Part shown: piece by piece, positions 33,110 to 45,310 of the stretch
Layout: each line of letters begins with the position of its first letter
Numbering within the stretch: position 1 is the first letter of the stretch
Source: Atriophallophorus winterbourni
Lineage: Eukaryota; Platyhelminthes; Trematoda; Plagiorchiida; Microphallidae
DNA: 64,000 nt
Assembly (NCBI GenBank): GCA_013407085.1
Contig: JACCGJ010014426.1
Coordinates: forward strand, 115,309-179,308
Direction of reading: 5' to 3'
Program-made: the position numbers and the translations under genes
Notes under the pieces: generated by a model
Told to the model about the DNA's origin: nothing
Database searches by the model: none
What the model saw: the letters and a program-made list of their open reading frames with translations, nothing else

Positions 33110-35012
33110 TTAAGTGTATAAACAATATAGGAACATGGATTGAACAGTATATAGGTGTTCTGGAAACGAACAATGCAATAAAAATTCATCTAATTTCGCT
33201 TCAAAGTCATGCAAGTTAGTGGCGTGAGCAACGGTTGAAGGTAAACTGTTCCAAGTAAAACAGACACGGACAGAGTAAAAATACCTTCTACAGTTCGTGC
33301 GGGAATTGGGTACGACCAACACATATTCATGGGTCTGATAATTCCTCGTATCCCTTCGCGTGAATAAATCCTGTAAGGGATGGTTCGGAGTATGGAATGT
33401 TTTGTAAAGTAAGATAAGGTCTCCTCTGATTCGTCGATAGGGAAAATCAAACAGATTCAGTTGAGCTATCCTTTCTTTATATGGTTTGTTTCGGATGCTG
33501 AGAACTAGTTTCGTTGAGCGGTGATAGATTCGCTGCATAAGTTCCACATCCCTCTTGAGCCACGGAGACCATGACTGCACACCGTATTCCATGACTGGTC
33601 TCAAGTATGTATTCATGATCCTTTGGAATATCTTGGGCGAAAATTTCCCAAATACACGTTTGAGTAGATTTAGAACACGTGTTGCTTTTTTAAAGGCACT
33701 ATTAGTTTGAAGTGATGTTTGTAAACTGGAGCATATCCAGACACCCAAATCTTTTTCTTCACTGCAATTTTCAAGGACATGCGAACCTATGTGATATGTG
33801 AAATCTACTCGATTCCCCACATTCATGATCCTGCATTTGTTGAAGTTAAACGGCAGTTTGTTCTTCAACGACCGGCTGTGAAGCGTATCAAGATTTTTTT
33901 TCAATAGCAGACAGTCTTCTGGACTACGAATGCTGCGCTAAATCTTTATGTCGTCCGCAAATAACGAAATGTTACATCGAACAATTTCCGGTATTTCATT
34001 GACATAAACCAGAAAGAATATCGGACCAAAGACTGAGCCTTGGGTAACTCCGCTAGTTGCTGCAATTGGTTTGGATAATGCACCATCAACACGTACCTGG
34101 TTAGTGCGATTTGTTAGGTAGTCATTTAGCCAATTCAGCAACTTTCCAGTGATACCAAGCCTTTCAAGCTTCTGCAGTATGGGAATGGTCAACACAATCG
34201 AATGCTTTTGATTTATTTCCAAACGAATATTTTTTTACCTATCATACCGCCACAATACATGGCATTTTTTTGCAACTAAAAAACTGTCGATCTTCCTGAA
34301 GACTCAATCTTTTTTGTATATATATTTATTGTCCTTATACGAATATCCTGTGGTGTTGTACAGCTACAAGCTTTTTTATACCATAAATTCTTGAATCTTG
34401 ATTCTTGAATCTTGAAATATCCAAGTAGCACTCGTGTATTGCTTGTCATTTATCTACCGATTTTGTCCAATCATCTAGCGTTACCAGTAAATTAGATAAA
34501 CAGGAATAATTCCGTCTGAATCCATGCTGGTTCCTCGAAAGCGACTGATTATTCTCGAAGTGTTTTATTAGATCGTCAACAATGAGTCGCTCAAGTAATT
34601 TTGAAATCACTGGTAACAGAGTAACGGGTCGGTAATCAGAATCATCGGAGCGATTTCCACATTTGTAAATTGGAGAAATTATTCCTCGTTTCCAAACTGT
34701 AGGAATCACTCCACTTGCCAGTGTTTGCTCGAACAGATAAGTGAGTGGTTTGTATACCAAACTCGCAAATTGCTTCAATATTTTCGGGGTTATTCCGTCG
34801 GCCCCAGGAGACTTTCCGGTTTTAAGATTAAATAAACCTTGGAGGACGCGTTTCTCAGTGACACTTATTTCACTTAGGGTAACCGTGTTTGAAAGTGTTG
34901 GATTTGGGCTGTTTATTGCATGTTCTATCGGGTTGAATACCGATGAATAAAACGTGGCTAAAGCATCAGCAGTTTCTGCTGCAGTTGTTGTTGGTCCAGC
35001 TGATGTGTTCAC
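33110..35012 (-). pseudogene. CR1-like LINE ORF2 reverse transcriptase and C-terminus
   Basis: Motifs in order: GKSPGADGITPKIL (motif 0/1), RGIISPIYKCGNRSDDSDYR and PVTLLPVISKLLERLI, NQHGFRRNYSC, DDWTKSVDK then a stop and CYLDIS (first half of motif A). A nested LINE follows, then SKAFDCVDH in a shifted frame (second half), SGVTQGSVFGPIFFLVYVNE (motif B) and LFADDIKI (motif C). An in-frame TAG follows, then 264 clean codons (33,110-33,904) with EEKDLGVWICSS, RPVMEYGVQSWSPWLKRDVE and SRTNCRRYFYSVRVCFTWNS. The enzyme copies element RNA at the nicked target. The last 264 codons show little decay. Confidence 0.9.
34223..34420 (+). mobile_element. CR1-like LINE 3' end, subfamily B, nested in subfamily D RT
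   Basis: Inserted in RT motif A of the minus-strand LINE. It carries CTGTGGTGTTGTACAGCTAC and the tail ATTCTTGAATCTTGATTCTT, identical in layout to 6,860-6,970. It is only about 200 bp, a severely 5'-truncated insertion. Confidence 0.85.
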
Positions 35013-36134
35013 GGTTTCACCTTAGCTTGATCGTTAACCATACGATATAGTATATCGGGGTTGCGCTCCATCATGCTTGATATCAATTCTTGGAAGCACA
35101 AATAGTCTTGGTTGACAAATTTGTTTACTTTGTTCCGCAGTAAACGGAATATTTTCCAGGTTTCGGATGATGGGTTTTGCCGATGGTGTCGCCAAGCAAT
35201 GTTTCGTAAAGTTAACCACTTACGAGTTCGGCTTTTAAATTTAAATTCAAAGTTTTTTCTTGAGTTTCTGAGGACAAATTCGGAGCTCACTTCGATTGAA
35301 CGTTTGAGATTAGATATTAGCCATATCCAAAAGTCATGTACGTTGCTGGTTTCCGGTTGGCAGTTAAACGTGTTTTTCAGAGCATCACTCAACGCCATAG
35401 TGTTGATCCGCCTAACTCTTTTACGGGCATCATTTGTTCTTACAGCTTCAAACAGATAGTCAAACTGGATGACGACGTGATCACTTAGTCCCAGTGGACT
35501 TTCGTAAGCAACGTTATCAATGTCATGTTCATTGCTTGTCAGAACGAGATCTAAGAGTGAGGGTAAATCGTTTCCGCGGTATCGGGTATTACATGTAATG
35601 TGGTTATAAAGAGGAATATCGTCAAACAACTCACTGAATGCGCGCTCGAGGGAGTGTTCTGGGTAAATGGTGCTGCTCTGCAGATTCGGTAAATTGAAGT
35701 CACCCATAATCAAAAATCCACAAGTGTATCTGGAAGTAACCATGCGAATTTTATCCAGTAGGGCCAGATTGTAAGTTTCCTGTGCAGACGGTGGGCGATA
35801 TACTACTCCCAAAACACAGTCTTCACCGTTAGCTAGTCGGATTGAGCACCAGAGTGTATCCAGTAACACGATGTCTGGATCCGTAATCTCACGGCACAGA
35901 AGGTTTTGGCTATAATACAAAGCTACTCCTCCTCCTGGTTTCACGGTCATGACGAATAAGTGACATTCCTGGTAATTCTAGTTCACTATTTGTTTGCTGA
36001 GTCTGCAGCCACGTTTCCGTTACGGCGATGATGTCTGGTGAACATCTCAGAAAAACTGCACGCAGTTCACCGATTTTGTTTCCGAGACATTGTGCGTTGG
36101 TGTAGATGCATTTCATAGTTGTTTTTCTCAACAA
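35009..36134 (-). pseudogene. CR1-like LINE ORF2 endonuclease domain and linker
   Basis: ORF2 starts at 36,134 (or the second Met at 36,116): CIYTNAQCLGNKIGELR and IAVTETWLQ hold the N and E residues of the AP-endonuclease fold. After a frameshift near 35,950 come GGGVALYYS, LGVVYRPP, FLIMGDFNLPNL, LLDLVLTSNE and SPLGLSDHVVIQFDY, giving the D/N, D and SDH catalytic boxes. The remainder (NFEFKFKSRTRKWLTLRNIA, MMERNPDILYRMVNDQAKVK) is the basic linker to RT. All visible catalytic residues are retained; only frame breaks disable it. Confidence 0.9.
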
Positions 36135-36178
36135 GGATGGGGTGTGGGGAAGAAGGCTAGTGGAGTGCAGAATATATG

Positions 36179-36720
36179 TTAGGCCGACTCCTCCAGAGTC
36201 GGCAACTGAAGGTTTTTTGCTTGCAGGGATGCTTGATCGTTTTGGGGTTGTACTGTTGGAACACAGTGATCTATCGTATCGGCTGAAATTGTTTCTGACA
36301 CGTCAACAACTGATTGACTTGGTAGTGTTTCTATTGAACTTAGTGGTGCATCTATCTTTCCAATATGGTGTTCCGATGCACCTAGTCTAATTTCTCGCGG
36401 GATTATTCTGCGGCCATTTTCCCAACGAGTTTTGACCGTGTTCAACATATCATCACGCAAGAACGTTATTTTAAGGGGCTTAGGACCGATGCCCCAATAA
36501 TTCGTAGATTTGGGATGCGGAACGTGTCCGTCACAGCTACATCATGCAAACCAAGTATATCACTGAAGAATCTCCATTGTATCTGATCGTGTTTGCGCTG
36601 CACCGCTTTATCAGTTGCTTCATCAGCTTCTGGAACTCCCAAAAGGATTATACTTCGATCATCCCTCTGTTTCGTTTGGTTTTGTTGCTGGTCCTTTCGG
36701 GCCCTTTCCCACCAGGGCAC
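36179..36720 (-). pseudogene. CR1-like LINE ORF1 (RNA-binding) remnant
   Basis: First frame (36,466-36,720): DDRSIILLGVPEADEATDKA, DILGLHDVAVTDTFRIPNLR and VLSPLK. After a frameshift (36,179-36,460): DDMLNTVKTRWENGRRIIPR and EIRLGASEHHIGK. The pattern (ILLGVPE, DTFRI, PLKI, D..L..VK..W...R) is that of an RRM-like ORF1 nucleic-acid-binding core. It ends about 45 nt before the first ORF2 methionine. Such ORF1 proteins coat the element RNA. Confidence 0.7.
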
Positions 36721-36816
36721 ATCAGCAAAGATCCTTGCAGTGCTCTCTGAACGCTCCTCACGCAGTAGAAGATAAACGGGGGTTGTCCGAATGTCGCATG
36801 TTGTTGATATTTATAA

Positions 36817-37879
36817 GTATAAAAAATCAGTAATAAATCTCAAGAATTTGATTAGTTTATAATTGAGATCATGAAATCATTTATACAGTATCACTATGTG
36901 TATCATTCTTTGCAAAATGGTTCGCTCCGCTATATGATAAATCTTTTAGTAATACCGTTTGCTCAGTATCAACGTGACGCACGTTTAGCTTCTTTCTAAA
37001 ATTTGCAAATCAGCGTTCCAAGGGTTAAATTATTCGTCTCTTCCGTACAAAACCCTAACGATTCGTCTAATTCTACCCAAAATACTACCGATGCTTATTC
37101 TAAATCTTAAGCATTTACCTTATTGTCACGTTTATTTCATTAAATGAATACATGATTGCGCTAGAAATGTGCAAATTTAACGGAGGGATGTCCCCTGGTG
37201 CAGACAGAAGTACTCGCACTGGGGTAATAAGCATTTGGTTGCTCCTCCCACGCATCTACCAACATGAAAGAAAGATATGAACACAATGAAAAGCAAGATG
37301 GAATACTCACATTTGGCAAAGGTAGTGCTCGTTCAGATATGGTAAAAGATAGAATAGTAACTTTAGTTTCGCTGGTCTCTAAGGTGATATTATACGATAA
37401 CATTTAGAGCTTGGACATATTTCGTAAATAGCGCAAAACGGTTTTCGGGGAACTCAATTCTATTTATCTACCCAAGGTAATAAATGGAGGTGATGCTGTA
37501 AGGCTGGCCGTATCGATACATTCAAAGCTGCTATTAACAAACGCGAATCTTATGGAATAACAGGAATGTTGCTAAATCGGATAACGAACTATTTTTCTCT
37601 GTGATTACAGAATTTCTAATTTTTGAGGTATATGAATGCTATACTGGAGTATATCGGATGTAGGCTGATATTATGCCAATCATATTTAAACATGAAACCG
37701 TGTTAGATAAGGGAGGAGGGTGTCGCATTAGAGCAAGATATGTAACTCACTTAACTATTGATTTATGGTCCTTGAGGTGATGGTGACTTAGTGGTAAATG
37801 TTTGGACAGGAATTTCTTCAATTGACTTATCAGGAAGTCAACTATTGAGTAGACCGCACTTGCGATTCGAAGACGCTTT
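36817..37879. other. No recognised feature
   Basis: Small ORFs only (longest 80 codons, minus 37,161-37,403). Confidence 0.45.
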
Positions 37880-38215
37880 TAAAAAGGATATAAGAGCTAT
37901 CCACTTTGGCTATGCGGATTAGCAAGAGCTTGTTCGTGACCGCTCACTATAGAGATAACTGTAAATAATGTTGTCTGCAAGCGGGAAATCAAGAGATACA
38001 GCTCTAGGCTGCTGATCGTAGATCATGCCATCAGCATAGAGCTCATGTAGATTGACTGAGTGCTGGTTATCGCTGTGAGCGCTGGGGCGAGATTGTTCCT
38101 CCATAATCATACTGTTTACTCTTTCGAAACGACGGTGAGCATTTAACCATCATGTGATTGTGATATGCATCCATAGTTAACATCGACCGAAGCAAGCCAA
38201 CAGCAAGCCTTGTCC
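37880..38215 (+). pseudogene. RTE-like LINE C-terminal end
   Basis: Plus-strand fragments QELVRDRSL, then GCGAGATTGTTCCTCC, GTGATTGTGATATGCATCCA and AAGCCAACAGC. They parallel the C-terminal Cys/His region and 3' end at 45.1-45.3 kb and at 49.45-49.75 kb (complement). Several stops. Confidence 0.65.
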
Positions 38216-38254
38216 AGGAATCGTTATCGCGATTGGATGAGGAAGTAAGTTTGC

Positions 38255-38690
38255 CTCCTAATGTAATGTGATTCAATGCAATTTTTTTGATCTGAAAAGC
38301 ATGTAGCATGTAGCTTTGCAGATAACCACAGGATAATATGTGAACATCGTGCAAAATTATGATATGTTCGCTTAATGAGCAATTCAAGAATCAAGTAAAG
38401 AAAACGAAGGGAACAAGGGTTATTGATGGTACAGTTGGGTGACATGGGGTCACGATGTGTGGTGTTCTTCTATGCATGAGTAAAAGGCCAAAACGCCATC
38501 ATGAGTTATCGTAAACGTGTTTCTATTAGGAGAGTTCACAGCATATTGAGGCAGATTGTTCGACGCTCACGGCAAAAGTGTCTTCTACAGTTGAGTCGTG
38601 AGTGATGATAAGTTCAACTCAATATGTGAGCCTTTGTTTTATGCGAGCACCATAGATTCATTAGGCATTGCTGAATTTGATTTGCGGTAG
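38255..38690 (-). pseudogene. CR1-like LINE 3' end, subfamily C
   Basis: Shares with 3,875-4,300 the ACCACAGGATAATAT-type 3' UTR, the CAATTCAAGAATCAAGTAAA stretch and the complement of CTCACGACTCAACTGTAGAA. 5'-truncated. Confidence 0.75.
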
Positions 38691-40187
38691 TCAAAATATC
38701 GTAAATCGAAATCAAATCCCCTCGGAGACAACGACCTGGATAATCGGATATGTTTAGTGCGGTCTTGGTTCTTATATAAACAAAACATGTACTTTTTGAC
38801 GACCAAGATGCTTCATGTAGTCAGAGAAGCTGATTTTTGTTGAAGAAATATCGTCATTTGACACTAGGCGTAGATTCATGCTTGTTATTTTTTTGTAATT
38901 TTAGCACATTAAAATTAAATATAAAAATGTGACTGCTTTTTCATTAGTTGGCTAGATAGAAAATGGATCATTTTGTGATCTTACATATCCATCGTTTCAA
39001 TCGGGGAGCGATATAATTACAAAATATTTTCGAAAAATGTGACATGATTCCAGCGGAGATAAAAACGTATTTGACATCATAGGTGAAGCAATTTTCTATT
39101 TTACAGTTGTAGAAGTCTTCGTTATATCGATATCCCATCAAATAAAAATGGTCACACAATATGTTTACATTCGGCTTACAATTTGTAACGACTAATTTCT
39201 GCTTTCGTTTTTTCATTTTGTAAAATACATCATTCTTTAAAGAACGCATCTTTCATTATTCAATTCACTAAGAAGGTATCAGGTGACCAAAAATCCATTA
39301 AAGTGCTCCCGAAAATGAATAATTTTATTCTAATTATTTATCACTTGGAAAAAACATGAAAAAAAGTTCACCCGAGTTATCTGTCAACAAGCCGATGTCA
39401 CTGGCATTGTTATCAGGGTATTCCTGCGAAGCAGACAACTTGAGATGTTTCAACAAAGGGCGGCGTTATACATTTGATCCCAGCTGGACCCACTTGAATG
39501 ACCAATGATTTTAGACCGACGTATCAGTTTTTACATCAAATAATGTCATATTTAACAACATGGTCTTAATAGGAATTATTATGCTAATTTCCAATCAATA
39601 TGGAAAACAGAATGTTATTTTGTGAATTTGTCCCGGTGATTTCAGGCGTGCTAACATTCCGTAGACTTAAACGCCGCAACCAGTTTCTGACAGTTTTACG
39701 TATACGGTGAAATTAGGTTGAGAAATCGTCGAAACAACAAAAAGTAGCAAAATTAGTAGTAGTAATAGTAGTAGTAGTGTATAACTAAAAGATTTTGCTA
39801 AGATTGCTACAATGGAACTACAGATGAGCGATCCACAGAGTGGATCTACGTCAATCGAACCAAGCAATGGGGTTCCATCAATTTGATTGGTCAATTTAAA
39901 TCCCTTGATTGAAACGGTCATCCAACGTTTAGTTGAGCCAATTTGATTGAAAGTGATTCCTGAGTTTAACCAAAATAAATTTAGTACAAATTTTTGTGAC
40001 GGATATAAAAATGTATAGAATCACCAACGAGTAATCCGTGCACGAGATCCGCTAGATTTAGTAAGCGTAGATCCGCATTTTTACCGTTTTTCGTACTTTT
40101 TCAGGATATTTTGTAGTATTCTCCTGATTACACAGCGCAATAGATTTATAAATTATATTAGTATGTCGTTTTTTATAGAGTTCTTAA
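38691..40187. other. No recognised mobile element; short ORFs
   Basis: A 93-codon minus ORF (38,968-39,249) rich in Lys, Cys and Tyr matches nothing I know. A short plus reading at about 39,390-39,510 (GYSCEADNLRCFNKGRRYTF) looks protein-like but has no family assignment. Confidence 0.3.
39754..39779. repeat. (AGT)n microsatellite
   Basis: Short trinucleotide run with one interruption. Confidence 0.85.
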
Positions 40188-40512
40188 AAAGAACTACGAT
40201 GTTCAACTACATAATCACAAAATTATTCCGGTTGTGGTGTGTAAGTGATGCGATTTTGAGCACCACAATACGTTGGTCTTAAATAAGTTCCTGGAGCGTT
40301 TGGGCATGAATCACTTTGTGATTCTTTATTAGAACATTGTGGTTCATTGTATAAACCCTATACAAAAGTGGCATAGAAGTATAACTTTGTTCATCACTTT
40401 ACCACTGTTTGAAATCTCACTGAACCTGATCTTACTGTCTCAACCTGTTGACGACAAATAGCCGAAAACCGGTGGTGTGTGTAAGGGATGGGGATGTGAG
40501 CACCACAAAACA
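40188..40512 (+). mobile_element. R1 hammerhead repeat, more than one unit long
   Basis: A partial inverted piece (GAACTACGATGTTCAACTAC) precedes a sense unit: CCGGTTGTGGTGTGTAAGTG, ATCACTTTGTGATTC hairpin, GTGGTTCATTGTATAAACCC, ACTGTTTGAAATCTCACTGA, then CTGTTGACGACAAATAGCCG. The ribozyme core has A6 changed to T. TTCTTAA at 40,181-40,187 and 40,513-40,519 may be the target duplication. Confidence 0.7.
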
Positions 40513-40619
40513 TTCTTAATAGATTTACTTTTTTGATGTGGCTTATATTGGAGTTCGTATTTTTCTTAGTGTCATTTAAATTCTCCACACTTCTTTCCAG
40601 ATTTCGTATTCTATCCATG

Positions 40620-40975
40620 AATTACTGCTATATGTCAAAAGCAAGATTCTCCATTTTGGCAAGAATGTTCATTTGACATATCGATTGGGAACTAAAATCT
40701 TGGCATGGAGCTAGTTTGACAAGGATCTGTGATAATGGATTAGTGAGAACCTAAAGAACATGATTTACTGCCAGAATATATATCGACAGGTCAACAGATT
40801 GTTAGGTATCGTTGAAAGAATATTTGGAAGATTCTCTCTGGTAACGTTACCAAGGATAATGAATGTCTACCTTCGCTCTACGATGGAGTATGCGGTAGAG
40901 GTCTGGGCTTCTAATCTGCGAAGAGATGCTGCTTTCTTTTATAAAATCTATCATAGACGAACAGTGTAAATGGCT
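40620..40975 (+). pseudogene. CR1-like LINE thumb-region fragment, subfamily B
   Basis: SKSKILHFGKNVHLTYRLGT, then the 69-codon ORF 40,760-40,969 with RIFGRFSLVTLPRIMNVYLR and STMEYAVEVW. Collinear with 14.42-14.56 kb and 19.33-19.7 kb. It ends abruptly after KIYHR. Confidence 0.8.
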
Positions 40976-40979
40976 TCCC

Positions 40980-41350
40980 ATGCGCTTTGAAAATTCAAGT
41001 CAAAATAAACCATCTAAATAAATCTAGATTAAGACTTGCTGTGATAGGGGACCAGGTATTCCTTTCACTTGATAATTAATCGAAAACCGTGCAAGTTTGT
41101 TTCGTCAATTACATCAACGCTTTCAACAGTTTTGTTAGGAGATCTTGGCATAAAATCATTCCGAATGTAGTAACCTTCTAAACATACTTCACTATGTTGC
41201 CATCTATTTAAAAGCTCTGTGTAACAAACTGTCGGATTCCTCGTGGTGTCCTGCAGGGATCAACATTTTCTCTTTTTTATCCTTTGTTTACATTGATGAT
41301 CTTACGCATTGCAATTCCACTTTTTTCCAAGGTTTTCACAACCGGTTTGG
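40980..41350 (+). pseudogene. Jockey-type RT fragment (motif B region), decayed
   Basis: Around 41,225-41,320 the sequence reads in mixed frames as NPRGVLQGSTF and SFVYIDDL-like, resembling RT motif B of jockey-superfamily LINEs. It differs from the CR1-like copies in this window. Weak, with frameshifts. Confidence 0.5.
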
Positions 41351-41520
41351 GGATAAGCTCCTAATTCCAAAAATACTCCAATGGCGCGCGTCTTATAAGC
41401 CTCTGACAACCAAGTCAGGCTCTTGGCCTGCACGCGTGGTCCTGTGTGGCCCGACGAAACTGCTTCTACTAAAAAGAGAAAAGGCGAAGGCGGCTGATAG
41501 ACGCCTCGAAAACATCCCTA

Positions 41521-41690
41521 ACTAATATAATATTTACTATATGATATATATTATCCTATATACTCTATATAATATAATAATAGATACTCTATATTTATTT
41601 CTATATATATATATATACTATATACTTCATATATATATATATATATATATCTATACTATATACTCTCCTATATATCTATATATCACTTCG
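41521..41690. repeat. (AT)n/(TATC)n-rich low-complexity tract
   Basis: Long TATA/ATAT runs directly upstream of the RTE-like 5' UTR. Confidence 0.9.
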
Positions 41691-44600
41691 CGGCCAACTT
41701 CTGCGACGACATTCGTTGTCCAACATGTATCAGCCTACTGTTCCTTTGGGTTCCTGTGGTTTTCTCCCGTGAGAGGAGCACTTCTGCGTTTGCAACAGCT
41801 AGTCTCTCAGTGTGTTAACTGCCCTGGCGACATCACAATGCACCAATGGAGAGGACACTGCATTCCGCTTCTGCTGATAAACACAAGAAGCAGCAGATAC
41901 CGGTTTAAATGCTGTCGCCGACTAGCGTAGGGCTTAGCGCCGGGGCTGCTTGCGACGGTGGGAGAGATTTCCACGTCTCATTGGACGGATGAAACCCGCC
42001 TCAAGCTAGGTAATTCAAATGCAATAAGGTGCCGTCTCGTTACGATATGCTATCCTCATTGGATACATGGGGATTAGGATTCAACTGAGAAGCATACTGT
42101 ATATTTCCGCAACAGCGAAACAAATTATTAAACGAGAAAGGTCAGTTCCGAAACTGGGAACCTGGAACGTCCAGTCCATGCTTCAAGTATTTCATGACGA
42201 CCTCTCGAATATCAGAGGCGTAAGATAATCAGCTGTGATTAACAATGAGTTGAAAAGACTGAATGTCGACGTGGATGCCCTGCAAGAGACGCGATTACCA
42301 GACACTGGTAAGCTAACAGAAAGAAATTACATATTTTTGTAAAGGAAGGTGTTCGGATGATCCTCGACTGCTTGGATTTGGGTTTGCCATGCGTAACAGC
42401 CTATATAAGCAGCGAACCGAGCAGCAGCAGAGCGAACGTATGGACTCTAAATCTAAAGTGAATTACCAAAACCATTACGTTGGTCGGCGTTTATGCACTG
42501 ACGCCTCTCCACGACGTCTGCTGAAAACACGCTTTTTATCATAACTTCACAACAGTCATCAAAAACGTGCCACATATAAGGTGTAGTGTGATTGGGTGCA
42601 GATTACAAGTTTTGGAAAAACTGTATTGGGAGGTTCGGTGTAGGTAAAACCAATGAAAATAGACAACGCCTTTTAGAACTGTGCACAAAGTTCAGTCTTT
42701 GTGTCAGTACACTCTCTTTCAAACAAAACCACAGCATAAGGTCTTTTGGAAACCTCCTCGCTCCAAGCATTGGCATCAGCTTAATCTTATTCTTGTTAGG
42801 CGCACTAATATAGGAAGCGTACTTCTGACCAGATCATATCAAAGCGCAAACTGTGACACTGATCATTCGCAGGTCTGTGCAAAACTGAAGCTTCCAGACA
42901 CGATATTTCACAGCACCAAATTGTTTGCTAAGCCTAGAATAGACGTCACCCGCATGTGCGAAACTAATCTGGCTGCGCGATTTGCAAAAGCCTTCACAGC
43001 CGAGTTCAGCAAGACAACCCCTCTCGAATAAGCTTCAGAAAACTGGGAATCGATAGAAAGATGCACATACCGAGTCGCACTTTCCACTTTCGGTCAGAAG
43101 AAAGCTCGAGCGAGCGACTGGTTCGAAGCAAAATCTTCTGAGATGTTTGCTGTGTTTGATGAAAAACGGTCAGCATTCTTGAGGTTCGAAGGTATGCCAA
43201 CAGATAAAAACTTAGGACTTTTAAGAGCAGCTAGAAATAAGGTCCAACAGACTTCAAGACGATTTGCAGAAGACTATTTGACTGAAATTAGCCATAGTAT
43301 CCAAAAGCTGCGGATACTGGAAATTTTCACGGTATGTATGATGAGATAAAGAGAGCCATTGACCCAAACAAACTTAAAACGGCTCCCTTTAAGTTTGTAT
43401 CTGGTAACCTAATTGTCGAGAAGCATTCAGCAGATGAAAATATGGGTGAAGCTCTTCTCCTCTTTCTACTATACGGACGATACGGTTTTACCGCATGTAC
43501 TTGAAAATGTTGAGCTGTTACCAACAATTAAACATCATGATACTTCCCATATTCTTGATGAGCTCAATAAGTCAACTAACAACTAAGCGAATGGGAAGGC
43601 CCCTGGTTAAAACGGATTCCCACATGAGCCCACCAAATGCTGTAGAGCAGCATTATTACAGCCTCTTTACCATTTGCTTCTTCAGTGCTGGCAGGATGAG
43701 TGTTTCCCACTTGGAGATGCGAGACACAAAGATCATCACGCTATTTAAGTATAAGGGCGATAAATGCGGCTGCAACACTTACAGAGAAATCTCATTTCTG
43801 AATGTTGTAGACAAATTGTTCGCTAAAGTCTTACAGACCTGGCTACAAGTTTTGGCTGATTGAGTTTACTCTGAATCTCAATGTGGATTCATCAAGGAAA
43901 GATTAACCGTTGACATGATCTTCTGCCTGAGACAAATTCAAGAAACGTGTTAGAAACAGCGTACGCCATTATACGCTGTTTTTATTGATTTAACGATGAC
44001 ATTCGACTACGTCAGCAGGGAGCGTCTTTTCAAAATGCTTGATCTGCCCCCTTTTTCTGCTCAAACTCGTCATTTCGTTCCTTTTAGGCATGAAGGGCTC
44101 TGTCCATTTTAACGGTTTCAGTTCAGAAGTTTTTGAAATTCGCCGCGGCATCAAACTAGACTGTGTTCATGCTTGAACGCTTTTCGTAATTTTCTTTGAT
44201 CTGCTTGTTAAGCTTGTTTTTATGACGAGAACAAAAAACATTTAGCCTCGCCTAGTGAGCAAGCTTTTCAACCTGAACCGGTTGAGAGCACAAACCAAGA
44301 TAGGGGATGTACTAATCCGTGACCTGCTGTTTGCCGACTATGGAGCCTTAAGTTGTCCACCTCCAAGAACACCTAGAGTCGCTAATGGACTGTTTTTAGT
44401 TTGCATGGAAAGACTTTGGTCTAACAATCAGCATGAGCAAGACCAATGTCCTTGGTCAAGGGACTGTATTGGCTCCCATCCTAACTGTTGGAAATTGTCA
44501 GCTTGAACCGGTAGATCATTTCACATATCTTGGTTCAACCATTGTGGATAATCTCTCGCTGGACACGGAGATTGAAAAGCGGATTGGCAGAGCAGCTGTC

Positions 44601-45310
44601 CTTTTGTCCTGATTGCATTCTCGTGTTTGGGGTAACCACAATTTGACTATAAAAACAAAGATTATGGTAAACAGCGCGTGTATACTAAATGCTTTAATGC
44701 ACGGCAGTGAAACCTGGACCACCCACGCAATACACGAACAGATGCTGGATGCTTTCCATCTGCAAAGCGTCCGTCGTATCTTGAACATATTGTACATGGA
44801 CAAAATGACTAATGCTGAAGTGCTTTCCAAAGATGATCTATAAAGCATATTCACCCTACTACGACAGCGCCGCCTGCAGTGGCTTGTTCACGTCTACAGA
44901 ATGAAAAATGGTCGTATTCCGAGAGATCTACTCTATGGTGAGTTTCAATCAGAAATTCTACCATTGGGCTACAAAGACGTTTGCAAAAAAGATATAAAAG
45001 CTCTTGGAATTGACCCCGCGAGAGTTGTGAAGAGTTTGATCTTAATCGATCTCATTAAATGCGTTGTGTAAAGCGTCGTCTATAAGCTAAGGAGGAGCAG
45101 ATACAGCTCTTGTCTGCTGAACGCACATCACACCGCTGGCGTGCAACTGACGCCCAACGACGGAGTTCTGACTATCGTTCCAAGCGCTACGGGAAAGATT
45201 TTCTCCCGAATTGGACTGTTTTGTCATTGAGAAATCTATAGAACTTGAAAATTCATGTGATTGTGATGTACATACATGGTCGACATCGACGAAGGACGCC
45301 AACAGCAATT
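41690..45310 (+). mobile_element. RTE-like LINE, most complete copy
   Basis: 5' UTR 41,690-42,140, homologous to 9,926-10,355 (-) and 47,130-47,230. Endonuclease from about 42,150: LGTWNVQSMLQ, ETRLPDTGKLTERNY, LVGVYAL, GRFGVGKTNENRQRLLELC, SKHWHQLNLILVRRTNIGSV, SANCDTDHSQVCAKLK (DTDH catalytic box) and KPRIDVTRM. Linker 43,030-43,350. RT 43,650-44,520: DTKIITLFKYKGDKCGCNTY, FIDLTMTFDYVSRERLFKML, IRDLLFADYGAL (motif C, FADY). C-terminus: RIGRAAV, KTKIMVNSACILNALMHGSE, VRRILNILYMDKMT, RLQWLVHVYRMKN-like. A Cys/His-poor decayed tail ends near 45,310. Multiple frameshifts; the clade (RTE versus a relative) is judged from motif wording only. Confidence 0.88.

Larger units (their letters stand above)
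33030..36808 (-). mobile_element. CR1-like LINE, subfamily D, most complete copy
   Basis: Carries ORF1 and ORF2 on the minus strand, with a 3' tail at 33,030-33,060 (complement AAAACCTTGAATTACCTTGA). ATTTATAA occurs at 33,022-33,029 and 36,809-36,816 and may be the target-site duplication. It is short and AT-rich, so this is tentative. At about 3.8 kb the copy probably lacks the 5' UTR and part of ORF1. Defects: frameshift in ORF1, frameshift in the endonuclease near 35,950, frameshift near 35,010, a nested LINE at 34,223-34,420 and an in-frame TAG just after the FADD box. Confidence 0.85.

Noticed and set aside
35112..35459. 115-codon plus ORF
   Set aside because: Antisense shadow of the LINE endonuclease-RT linker.
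41541..41930. 129-codon plus ORF
   Set aside because: Its first third is AT-microsatellite translation and the rest is the untranslated leader of the RTE-like LINE.
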